Shown: one piece after another, positions 28,901 to 36,020 of the stretch
Layout of the letters: each line of letters opens with the position of its first letter
Position numbering within the stretch: position 1 is the stretch's first letter
Assembly: GCA_903959905.1 (NCBI GenBank)
Contig: CAJBYO010000053.1
Location: forward strand, 24,657-88,656
Source: an uncultured Bacteroidales bacterium
Lineage (GTDB): Bacteria > Bacteroidota > Bacteroidia > Bacteroidales > FEN-979
Length of the DNA: 64,000 bases
Direction: 5' to 3'
Made by a program: the position numbers and the translations under genes
Notes under the pieces: generated by a model
Databases searched by the model: none
Seen by the model: only the letters and a program-made list of their open reading frames with translations
Told to the model about the DNA's origin: nothing

Positions 28901-29019
28901 CCCGTGGTTAAAGGATTTACCCAAATCTGCGCATGACTGTTTACCGCAAAGGCAAAAATGATTGCGCAAAGAAGCGCTGCTTTTTTCAAGGATGAAATGA
29001 AATGGGAAACGTTTTTCAT
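25999..29019 (-). CDS. Secreted multidomain protein (Fn3, beta-helix-like and Ig-like modules), truncated C-terminus
   Basis: The protein is 1006 residues; the signal peptide contains AALLCAIIFAFAVNSHAQ. An unrecognised aromatic-rich domain (about 35-165; NWYFNFEIGQTNWHESD) is followed by an Fn3 domain (PSALTATPASSAQINLTW). A large region (about 270-850) of GTVAFAGTGTISGTV-like strands follows, including SGNWSEAATWESSADN, typical of G8-like or passenger beta-helix proteins. Ig-like (WYTSGGVLI...NHYFASQTVNG) and Fn3-like (ARGVCWSTSAGP, TGTKYYVRAYA) modules end the ORF. No T9SS sorting domain is present, and remnants beyond the stop show that the 3' end has been lost. Function is unknown; a surface adhesin or matrix protein is likely if it is still exported. 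Confidence 0.82.
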   Translation of the reverse strand: MKNVSHFISSLKKAALLCAIIFAFAVNSHAQIWVNPLTTGRPIASYYLGDKLSANWYFNFEIGQTNWHESDVGIGQDPDGSTGWDWAEATWYQDNGATNRYVHSNIGNFQFTAAGTWYVVGRARANFGDAWTYGDQGGWSNETTLTASTSAGSCPYFTVSDLSDPSALTATPASSAQINLTWTKWNSKNVMVVRTLTSAFPPNDPAQGTSYSVGANLGSGTVVYNGSGTSFDNTGLTPGTDYSYTFYSENYSYYSAGSTTSATTSSVSATTDYFQSKASGNWSEAATWESSADNVAWIDATLAPTSSAASITVSNLHTVTLDAAASAKVLTIASTGVLSCGTYTLTVATAGSLTNTGTFTAGTGTVAFAGTGTISGTVAFYDVTLAGGVNFGTGSTVNGTLSINTGGFVNTNAPAYGSTSTLKYNSGSTYGRGTEWSATSGSGYPYHVQISNSTILDMGANSGTAAARQCAGSLTIDAGSTFSMNVSAMTAAVTVVGNISNYGTVTLSGSIGGDLITTGSLLDNSAFNANNRAVFFNGGATQEISGTGTFDISYIRINKTGGSVKLLSNLVCAGPNGGNAMEIDGTSSVLDLNGFTLTLGGASSNSTYNSGVTTPGVIRGSSASSISVLGTGALGTIMFDQTTPGTTNLLQSFTINRTGSGSVTLGNNLDISGLLIFQDGILTTGSNTATIGASGTISNASSTKYVNGKLALTFGATGAKEFPIGKSGNYRPITFEYTALTGTSTVTAEQVEAGLTGTLPTNTTLLTTDRYWTISQAGGSNFGYKVTLDASGYTPTTTVTMLKKDATIVSYAAALSFSTLYTNTTALTSFSDFALGQVCTASAGTSPKVSDLVITPEAGATFKWYTSGGVLIADPANTDLVNGNHYFASQTVNGLESTLRREVVANVNDCFISVTTDAASAVTSTTATCGGTLSNNCGSSVSARGVCWSTSAGPKVTGSHTSDGTDLGTFTSSITGLTTGTKYYVRAYATSTSGTAYGNEIDFTTP

Positions 29020-29366
29020 AATTGCTTTTATTAAGTGGTTAGATTAATTGTAAAAGATGTCATTAATAACCATCGGCCAGCCTCTTAAAAATATTGAACC
29101 TATAAATGCAACAACCCCCAGGGCACAATTGTTGCTCTGGAAGCTATCGATAAAGAAGAAGTTCAATGCTTTCTCGTTATCCGGGAGATTTGAAAAAACA
29201 CTTTGCTGATGTTCACCACCTTACTACAAAAGGCAGGCCGTAAATAACAGGTAAAGCAACGTGGTTTTTTCCGACCCGTAATCAGTTGAATATGAAAAGG
29301 TAAGAGATGGAAATTTATCGGAGTGGAAGGGTGCGATTTCAATTTCAGTGGAAAAATTCATATTCA

Positions 29367-29413
29367 TACGCAAAAACGCGTATTGTATGCAAAAATTTAC
29401 GCGATAATGCGTA
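29367..29413. promoter_or_regulatory. Two TACGC-N6-GCGTA dyads, operator-like
   Basis: TACGCAAAAACGCGTA (29367-29382) and TACGCGATAATGCGTA (29398-29413) share the same 5-bp arms and 6-nt spacer. Their centres are 31 bp apart, close to three helical turns. They lie about 80-130 bp upstream of the -7 box for the gene at 29566. This fits a site for a dimeric regulator binding cooperatively. Confidence 0.5.
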
Positions 29414-29492
29414 TTGCCTGGCAGTCGTTATACATTCATATTCACTTAAACAAATCATTTCCGGATATTTAACATTCCGGTAAAATTAGCCT

Positions 29493-29500
29493 TAATTTTG
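29493..29500 (+). promoter_or_regulatory. -7 element for the 29566 gene
   Basis: TAATTTTG matches TAnnTTTG and lies 65 bp before the ATG. No TTG at the expected distance. Confidence 0.4.
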
Positions 29501-29565
29501 ATGAGGGTTCTGCAAACACTCTTTCCCTTCATTATCATAAAAATCACACCTAAATTCAAATCATC

Positions 29566-31812
29566 ATGAAATCCCTTCAAACAAAAGCGATCATTGCACC
29601 ATTCAGCTTTCTTCTTTCCCTGGTTACCCTGTTGGGCCTTTTTTCCTTCGTACCCGGAACACTTCATGCCCAATGGAACACCAATACCATGGTGAACATC
29701 ACGATTTCCGGACTTCCCACCGCGGATATGCAGGCGGCACCCACCACCGACGGGAAGACATGGATCGCCTTCTACCACCAGAACGGAGGCAACTACGACA
29801 TGCGGGCCCAGCTCATTGATGCCAATGGCTACAAGCTGCTCGGCGAGGATGGGATGCTGGTCGACAACCAGACATCCGGGTCGGCCACCTTTGTATTCAA
29901 TGTTTGCGTCGATCCCGACAACAATTTCGTGATCGGTTACCAGGATGAACGGAGCGGAAGCATGCAATCGGTCGTGTATAAAATATCCCAGGCGGGTGTC
30001 CATTTATGGGGCCCGCACGGTGTGGTGCTTGGCGGCGGCCTTGCCCCTTACCCGGGCGCATTGAGCAACGGCGATGTGGTGGTTGCCTGGAACGGGGATA
30101 CCGGCAACACGCTTAACCTGCAGAAAATCACGGCGGCCGGGACAGTGGCATGGCCGACACCTATCCTTATCAAGGTGGGCGCTTCCACAACAACCCGTGG
30201 CCAGATCATCGCCAACACGGGTGATAAATTCACCATGGTATACCAGAAAGGCAACATGTACACAACGCTGTATGCACAGATGTTTGACAATGCCGGCACC
30301 GCCCTTTACCCGCCTTTGCAGATATGCAACCAGTCCACGGCAGGGTACCGGTATTATTCAATCATGGCGGAAGGCGACACCACCTATTTCGGATATTACT
30401 CTTCAACAGGGAACCGTTTTAATTCATTTCTACAGCGGGTGAATCCCAACGGAACCATCCCGTGGGGCATGAACGGATCAGCCTTCAACACCTCTGTCGC
30501 ACCCACGGATAATTACCAGAGCGAGACCAGCGTGAACATGACTCCCGGGTCAAACTATGTATGGTCTGTGTGCACTTTCAGCAATCCAAACCAGACGATC
30601 TATGGCGTATATGTTCAGAAATTCCTGAAAACCACCGGGGCACGTCAGTTTACCGACCTGGGTAAAGTTGTTTATCCGATCAGCGGCAATGCGGATCAAC
30701 GGTGCGGCAACCTTGAAGTGGTGTCAGACAACCCGATGATCATGAGTTACAATTCAACAGAAAAGATTTTTGCCACCAGGCTCGACGGCAACGGCAACTT
30801 TGTATGGCCGGGAAACAGGGTTGAGGTAAGTTCCACCACTGCGGGAGGGTCAACCCCTAAAATGCGGTATTGCTTTACGCCGGATGGACCCAACAGGTTC
30901 GCCTGCACCTGGACAGAGGACCGGGGCAACGGATATATGGGCTATGCACAGGGTATTTCGGTTGGCGGCCTTGTTGGTCTGGACGTTGCCACACAGGGCG
31001 GCGTACCGGCAGAAATTACCACCAGCGGAGGTACCCTTCAAATGGTTGCAACCGTATTCCCTGCCACAGCCAACCAGGCGGTGACCTGGAGCATCGTTCC
31101 GGGATCGGGAATGGCTACCATCAATGCAACAGGACTCGTAACGGCCGTGTCAAACGGTACCGCTTTTGCAAAAGCAGCTGCCGTGCAGGACCCTACCATG
31201 GTTGATTCACTGCTCATCAACATCAGCGGGCAGGTTTCGCAGCCTCCTGCCGTCATCACCCTGGCTGCCACAGCGATTACCTCATCAGGGGCCACGCTGA
31301 ACGGCACCGTGAATGCCAACAACATGACCACCTTTGTCTCCTTCGACTGGGGGCTGACCTCATCCTACGGGTATACGACCGATGCCACCCCTTCTTCCGT
31401 ATATGGCACCACCATAACACCTGTCATGGCACCGCTCACCGGGCTTTCTTCCAATACCACCTATCACTTCCGCGTGAAGGGGACCAATGGGGCCGGACCG
31501 TCAACGGGTGCTGACCTGACGTTTACAACAGCCATCGGCGTGGGGGTTGATGAACACACATCACTGGCTGCAGAGATCTTCCCGGTTCCCAACGACGGGC
31601 GCTTCAGCATTTCCATCAAAGGAAGGTCAGGGGATACTTATAGCCTGGATATCTGTAATAACCTGGGATCGGATATCTTCCAAAAAAGGAACGCTGCCGT
31701 GAATGACGGTGCGTCGGTCATTGATCTCAGGCCTTTGCCGGCCGGTCTTTATACGCTCATTCTGCGCAGTGCAGGCGAACAACGGGTATATAAATTCCTG
31801 GTGAGAGATTGA
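29566..31812 (+). CDS. Secreted T9SS propeller-like protein with Big2- and Fn3-like domains
   Basis: The protein is 748 residues with a signal peptide ending ...LLGLFSFVPGTLHAQ. The N-terminal ~450 residues are paralogous to the product of the gene at 2959: the same opening (QWNTNTMVNITISGLP against QWSTNPAVNNTICGLS), NGGNYDMRAQLIDANG and YKISQAGVHLWGPHG. A Big2-type domain (AVTWSIVPGSGMATINATG) and an Fn3-like domain (GATLNGTVNANN...NTTYHFRVKGTNGAG) follow. The end is a type-A T9SS sorting domain (IFPVPNDGRFSISIKG...YKFLVRD). Against its paralogue, the carboxypeptidase-like repeats are replaced by Big2 and Fn3, showing domain exchange. No active site is seen. Two operator-like dyads and a -7 box lie upstream. 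Confidence 0.88.
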   Translation: MKSLQTKAIIAPFSFLLSLVTLLGLFSFVPGTLHAQWNTNTMVNITISGLPTADMQAAPTTDGKTWIAFYHQNGGNYDMRAQLIDANGYKLLGEDGMLVDNQTSGSATFVFNVCVDPDNNFVIGYQDERSGSMQSVVYKISQAGVHLWGPHGVVLGGGLAPYPGALSNGDVVVAWNGDTGNTLNLQKITAAGTVAWPTPILIKVGASTTTRGQIIANTGDKFTMVYQKGNMYTTLYAQMFDNAGTALYPPLQICNQSTAGYRYYSIMAEGDTTYFGYYSSTGNRFNSFLQRVNPNGTIPWGMNGSAFNTSVAPTDNYQSETSVNMTPGSNYVWSVCTFSNPNQTIYGVYVQKFLKTTGARQFTDLGKVVYPISGNADQRCGNLEVVSDNPMIMSYNSTEKIFATRLDGNGNFVWPGNRVEVSSTTAGGSTPKMRYCFTPDGPNRFACTWTEDRGNGYMGYAQGISVGGLVGLDVATQGGVPAEITTSGGTLQMVATVFPATANQAVTWSIVPGSGMATINATGLVTAVSNGTAFAKAAAVQDPTMVDSLLINISGQVSQPPAVITLAATAITSSGATLNGTVNANNMTTFVSFDWGLTSSYGYTTDATPSSVYGTTITPVMAPLTGLSSNTTYHFRVKGTNGAGPSTGADLTFTTAIGVGVDEHTSLAAEIFPVPNDGRFSISIKGRSGDTYSLDICNNLGSDIFQKRNAAVNDGASVIDLRPLPAGLYTLILRSAGEQRVYKFLVRD

Positions 31813-31930
31813 TCAAATTCTGCCCGGGACACTGACCAGGATCCGGGTGCAGCACGATTTACTTTGCTTCCATTGCTTGCATTGCCTGCATTGTTTCCAT
31901 TTGTTTTGTCCTGAAGACACAAATTTGGAT

Positions 31931-34600
31931 TTATTTCATGATCACGATCCTGCAGGTATGCAGTTCCAGGTTGCCTTTAATTACCAGCTGGTAACAACCC
32001 TGTTTCAGCCCCGATATATCCATGCTCGCACTGAATTTAGCCCCATTAGAGTAAACGGTTTGTGATATCCCTTCCATGCCGTTTACCGGTATCAGGGTGA
32101 GGCAGTATTTACCTGGTTTGCAACCCGGAAGTTCAACCGCCAGCCGATCGGAAGCAGGATTTGGCCATGCCCTGATACCGTTAACCACGGATTTGTTTTC
32201 ATTGACAGATTCAGGCTTGTTCAGGTCCAGTTCAAAGAGGCCCCGGCCGTATGTCGCCGCCCTCAGTAGCCGGGTTCCGTTATGGCTGAAACAATCCAGG
32301 TCAAGAACCGGAACACAGGGCATTCCGTTGTTTAGCCATGTCCAGCTTCCTCCGTTGTTTGTGGTTCTGTAAACTCCGAAGTCATTGCCAATGTACATGA
32401 CGCCTGCCCTGGCTGTGTCGATAAACAGATCACTCACCGGAACCCGTGGAAGGTCAGAAGTGAAATCCGTCCACGTTGTGCCAAAATCTGTTGTCTTTAC
32501 AATAAGGGCGCCATTATAGGCATTCTTCAGCAGGTAAAATGTATTTCCGTCGTAGGGATCCGCCTGGAGCCGTGTAAAATTGCCTCCTGATAGCCCTCCC
32601 AGGCTTCCGGTAATGTCCTGCCAGGTATATCCGCCGTCGGAAGAGCGCACAAGACTGTTTGTGCCATTTCGCGCAGCGACCATGATATTGTTCGTACTGA
32701 CGGGCGATTGTGCCGCTGCATAAACGGCCGAGCCAACAATGGGGGAGGAGGTGGTAAACGACCAGGTATCTCCTTTATTTGTTGATTTGATGAGCTTTCG
32801 TTTTAAGCAACCGTAGATGATGTTCGGATTGGTCGGGTGCTGCCAGTAAGGACTGATGAATGCGGATGAATCATCCAGTGTGACAGGGTCGACGTTCATA
32901 TCCCAGGTCAGGCCTCCGTTTATGCTTCTGAAAAGCGCGCCGCCGATGGTTCCAAAGAAGATGATATCCGGGTTTGAGTAATCCATAAAACACTCGGTGC
33001 CATCACCGAGCTGTTCAAGTTTATAGGGCGTGGCGCCCCGGTTATGCGTTGAAATAAATCCGTTATCCTGGGCTCCGGTATACATGATATCCGGGTTTGA
33101 AATATGCGAAGCAACACGGTATAACTGGATGGAAGATATCCCGGTATTCGTGGAATGAAAGGTAAACCCGGCATCTGTTGATTTGAAAACGCCGCCGTCG
33201 CAGCCTATATAAACGATGGAAGAATTTGAAGGAGCAAACCTGACGATATGATGATCCAGGTGGGTATAGGAATCAAAGGCAAAGCTGCCGCCGCTGGGCG
33301 CATTCGGGTCCCTGACATACGAAAATGTGGAGCCGTTGTCCGACCTGGTTAATTCTACGTTTCCGATGAATACGTTATCCGGATTTGAAGGGTTCACCGC
33401 AATGCACAGGTCGTAGAATCCCTGGTCGCCCGCCTCTGAGAGGTTGACACCCTGGGAGATATGCACCCAGCTGGCACCGCCGTTAACTGATTTATAAACA
33501 GAGGTATGCGGGTCTCCGTCGAACGGTACTTTATCATAGATGACAGCATACAGAACCAACGGATTTGACTGCGACACATCAAACTGCATCCTCCCGATAT
33601 GATTGGTTGCCGGCAGGCCGGTATTGCTTTGTGTAAAGGTAAGGCCTCCGTTGGCGGATACCATGAACCCTGCGTTGGCCTGCTCATTTCCGCAGGCTGC
33701 AAATACAATGTTTGGATTGGTCGGGTGAAATGAAAGGTCGTACACCCCTTCTCCCGGCAAAACAAAGTCCCAGTGAGCGCCTGCATCCGAACTTCTCCAG
33801 ATTCCCTGGTTTTGAGGTGCATTCTGCAGGTTTTTACCAATGGCTGCCATGATGACATTCGGATTATGGGGGGATACCACGAGGTCGGAAAAATGAGTTA
33901 CCAGGCCAAAATCGGAATTTATCTTCGCCCAGTTCTCTCCTGCGTTTGTTGACTTATACAAGCCGTCGCCACAGTAAAACCGCTCATCCAGGATCCAGTG
34001 GTATTCGCCTGTGCCGGCATAAATAACATCGGGGTTTGAAGGATCAATGGCAATGGCACCGAACGTTAAAAGGTTCAGGCCGCTGCTTTTATCAAGCCAG
34101 GTATTTCCACCGTTGGTGGATTTCCATATTCCGCCGCTTGCGGCACCTGCATAAACGATATCAGCATTTGACGGATGGATGGCAAGCCCTCTCACCCTGC
34201 CGCTCACAACACCCCATTGCGGCACCATGGCGTCGGCGGAGAAATCAATGCCAACAGGGCCCAGGCTGGTCCACTGGTATGCAGCGACCGGGTGATCAGT
34301 TTCCGACTGCATCTTCGCATACTCAGCCTCCTTTTGCCGCTCAATGAACTCCCGGGGGAAACTGCCCGATTCATTCAGCCGGGGCTTGTAAAACCACTCA
34401 AGCCGTTTGTAGGAATTCCTGTTTTTTATCTCAGCGGGCACTTTATCCCATTGCGATACCGGCGGAGGAGGGGGTGCCTGAAATGTATTGAAATCAAAGT
34501 AATCGGGCTTGTTAATCTGTGCATGGGCGCCAGCCAGGAACACGAACATGAATGCTGTCAGCAATCCGAAAAGTTTATGATTCATTTTTTGGTTTGTCAT
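31931..34600 (-). CDS. Secreted sortilin/VPS10-type propeller protein with T9SS sorting domain
   Basis: The start is taken at 34600 (MTNQKMNHKLFGLL), though 34585 (MNHKLFGLLTAF) is as good; both give a signal peptide ending AGAHAQ. The frame is open to 34645. About 889 residues. A ten-bladed-type propeller is indicated by many repeats of the form IxPSNPDVIYAG and KSTNGGxTW (GGIWKSTNGGNTW, GLYKSTNAGENW, SVYKSVNGGASW, GVFKSTDAGFTF). The opening SLGPVGI...GRVRGLAIHPS is the family signature shared with the gene at 40494. A type-A T9SS sorting domain (AWPNPASDRLAVELPG...CRIVIMK) ends the protein. Such proteins are often labelled glycosidases from the fold alone; no catalytic residues are evident. 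Confidence 0.88.
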   Translation of the reverse strand: MTNQKMNHKLFGLLTAFMFVFLAGAHAQINKPDYFDFNTFQAPPPPPVSQWDKVPAEIKNRNSYKRLEWFYKPRLNESGSFPREFIERQKEAEYAKMQSETDHPVAAYQWTSLGPVGIDFSADAMVPQWGVVSGRVRGLAIHPSNADIVYAGAASGGIWKSTNGGNTWLDKSSGLNLLTFGAIAIDPSNPDVIYAGTGEYHWILDERFYCGDGLYKSTNAGENWAKINSDFGLVTHFSDLVVSPHNPNVIMAAIGKNLQNAPQNQGIWRSSDAGAHWDFVLPGEGVYDLSFHPTNPNIVFAACGNEQANAGFMVSANGGLTFTQSNTGLPATNHIGRMQFDVSQSNPLVLYAVIYDKVPFDGDPHTSVYKSVNGGASWVHISQGVNLSEAGDQGFYDLCIAVNPSNPDNVFIGNVELTRSDNGSTFSYVRDPNAPSGGSFAFDSYTHLDHHIVRFAPSNSSIVYIGCDGGVFKSTDAGFTFHSTNTGISSIQLYRVASHISNPDIMYTGAQDNGFISTHNRGATPYKLEQLGDGTECFMDYSNPDIIFFGTIGGALFRSINGGLTWDMNVDPVTLDDSSAFISPYWQHPTNPNIIYGCLKRKLIKSTNKGDTWSFTTSSPIVGSAVYAAAQSPVSTNNIMVAARNGTNSLVRSSDGGYTWQDITGSLGGLSGGNFTRLQADPYDGNTFYLLKNAYNGALIVKTTDFGTTWTDFTSDLPRVPVSDLFIDTARAGVMYIGNDFGVYRTTNNGGSWTWLNNGMPCVPVLDLDCFSHNGTRLLRAATYGRGLFELDLNKPESVNENKSVVNGIRAWPNPASDRLAVELPGCKPGKYCLTLIPVNGMEGISQTVYSNGAKFSASMDISGLKQGCYQLVIKGNLELHTCRIVIMK

Positions 34601-34665
34601 CACAAATTTGATTTTAGGTATAAGGTTCATCACAGCAGAAAGCACTTTGTTTTTCTATGTGGCCT

Positions 34666-34869
34666 TCAGTGGTTAAATAATGTCTGTTCAACAATTTTCT
34701 GATTTTGCCTTTGCCTCAATTGAAGCGTACAATCTCCCAGTTCTCCGTATTCGCGTTGGTGACACTGATCGGAGTAACCGGTCGCGGGCCCGGCGCTCTT
34801 TTTACAGGAGATCGCTGAAAGCAACGCTGCCACAAGAACAGGGATGATAAATAGGATGCTTTTTTTCAT
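34666..34869 (-). CDS. Small putative lipoprotein, possibly frameshifted
   Basis: The 67-codon ORF starts with a clear lipoprotein signal (KKSILFIIPVLVAALLSAISC). After SAGP the frame gives an unconvincing sequence (SDQCHQREYGELGDC). The +1 frame gives a more protein-like VTPISVTNANTENWEIVRFN followed by TGA. A single-base change near 34785 may have shifted the frame. It lies just upstream of the propeller gene on the same strand. No family is recognised. Confidence 0.4.
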   Translation of the reverse strand: MKKSILFIIPVLVAALLSAISCKKSAGPATGYSDQCHQREYGELGDCTLQLRQRQNQKIVEQTLFNH

Positions 34870-35043
34870 TGTGTATACTTATTGTAATGAGGATGTGTCT
34901 ATTAGAGTATGATTATGAAAATACAGGGATCGTAACTGCTAATAAACAATATTTTAACAATCCGGCCTGTAAGAACCGGGCTAATAATGGGTGGGAATTA
35001 CGTGAAATCTTTGTATGAAATACCTTACAGGAAGACGGTGGAC

Positions 35044-35670
35044 CTATATTAACTTGTTTTCCATGCAATACCAGGTCAGCTCTATGTTTTTGGTGAATTC
35101 CATTTTGGCCAGGATCCGGCTTCTGTAGGTGCCTGCGGTTTTGTTGGATATGTAAAGTTCTTTTCCGATTTCCAGCAATGACTGCCCCCGGGCAAGCTTG
35201 ATCATCACCACGAATTCACGGGAAGAAAGGAGATCATGCTTGAGCGCATATGTATCATCATCAAGATAAGAAGCAAGGATTTCTTCCAGGGATGGTGAAA
35301 TGTACTTTTTCCCTTCCGACACTTTTGTTACGGCGGTGAGGAGTTCGTCCATGGCAGTGTCTTTTGTGAGATAGCCTGATGCACCGAGCCTGAGTGCCCT
35401 CATGGCAAAAGTTCCCTGCGAATGCATGCTGAGGATCAGCACGTTGGTGGTTGGCCATTTTAATTTCACCGTGTGAAGGACCTCCAGTCCGCTCATGTCC
35501 GGAAGGGAGATGTCTAACAGTAAGATATCAAAAACTTCACTTTTCAACAGTTCAATCGTATCCAGCCCGTTTGCAGCTTCTTTGATCAGGGTTACCCCTT
35601 CAAGATGTTGAAGTATTTGCTTCAGTCCGTCACGTACAATCGTGTGATCGTCACAAATGAGAATTTTCAT
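35044..35670 (-). CDS. NarL/FixJ-type response regulator (receiver + LuxR HTH), orphan
   Basis: The protein is 208 residues. The receiver domain has D8/D9, phospho-acceptor D53 (LLLDISLPDMSG), S81 and K103 (YLTKD). A C-terminal LuxR-type helix-turn-helix follows at about 143-205 (LSSREFVVMIKLARGQSLLEIGKE split over two helices, then ISNKTAGTYRSRILAKM). Length is standard. No kinase gene is adjacent, so the partner is elsewhere. A good promoter lies at 35754-35785. It is divergent from the FISUMP operon and shares with it a 350-bp control region with a palindrome, so it may regulate that operon. That link is inference. Confidence 0.93.
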   Translation of the reverse strand: MKILICDDHTIVRDGLKQILQHLEGVTLIKEAANGLDTIELLKSEVFDILLLDISLPDMSGLEVLHTVKLKWPTTNVLILSMHSQGTFAMRALRLGASGYLTKDTAMDELLTAVTKVSEGKKYISPSLEEILASYLDDDTYALKHDLLSSREFVVMIKLARGQSLLEIGKELYISNKTAGTYRSRILAKMEFTKNIELTWYCMENKLI

Positions 35671-35753
35671 ATGCTCCTGAATGAATTAACCGTTTCATTG
35701 GGACCAGTAGCTGCCGGCAGATCTCAACCCCAGGTTATATGGTTAACAGAAAG

Positions 35754-35785
35754 CAAACTTACATTATTTATTTGTCAGAATGCAA
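35754..35785 (-). promoter_or_regulatory. Promoter for the NarL-type regulator
   Basis: On the minus strand, TTG (35785-35783), a 21-nt spacer and TAAGTTTG (35761-35754) match the Bacteroidota consensus. The predicted start near 35747 gives a leader of about 77 nt. Confidence 0.6.
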
Positions 35786-35874
35786 GTTTTATGGTGTCAA
35801 CAGATCATTGAACCTATATTTTCCAATGACAACCGAAAGTAGCACATCCTTATCCGGTGCCTCTCTTTTTCCAC

Positions 35875-35902
35875 ATAAAATGACCCGTTCGGGTCATTTT
35901 AT
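35875..35902. promoter_or_regulatory. 28-bp perfect dyad, candidate operator
   Basis: Arms ATAAAATGACCCG and CGGGTCATTTTAT flank TT. Both neighbouring genes point away from it, so it is not a terminator of either. Its right edge is 27 bp before the -7 box of the FISUMP operon, so a bound protein would cover or adjoin the -33 region. Confidence 0.5.
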
Positions 35903-35929
35903 AGCGGCACCCCTGCCCTTACATTTGCA

Positions 35930-35937
35930 TAATTCCT
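35930..35937 (+). promoter_or_regulatory. -7 element of the FISUMP/metallophosphoesterase operon
   Basis: TACATTTG matches TAnnTTTG, 83 bp before the ATG at 36021. No TTG is present 19-21 nt upstream, which suggests dependence on an activator. Confidence 0.45.
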
Positions 35938-36020
35938 GTCTATTCCATTCCTCCAGCCTGGAAAATTGGATTTTTGTTATAGAATTTGTTTGCCTGCCCT
36001 TAACCCAAACCAATCATACT

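Larger units (their letters stand above)
29020..29565. other. 546-bp divergent intergenic region
   Basis: It lies between two divergent secreted-protein genes. It holds the paired TACGC-N6-GCGTA dyads (29367-29413), a -7 box (29493-29500) and a near-palindrome centred on CAATTG at about 29129. One short stretch around 29110-29190 reads sensibly in one frame (GTIVALEAIDKEEVQ), but it is too short to call. Confidence 0.4.

Noticed and set aside
29095..29190. Short in-frame stretch (GTIVALEAIDKEEVQ) in the divergent region
   Set aside because: It is under 30 codons between stops and lacks a start; no family is recognised.
31931..34600. Calling the sortilin-type propeller a xyloglucanase-like glycosidase
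   Set aside because: Only fold-level repeats are visible; no catalytic acids could be assigned.
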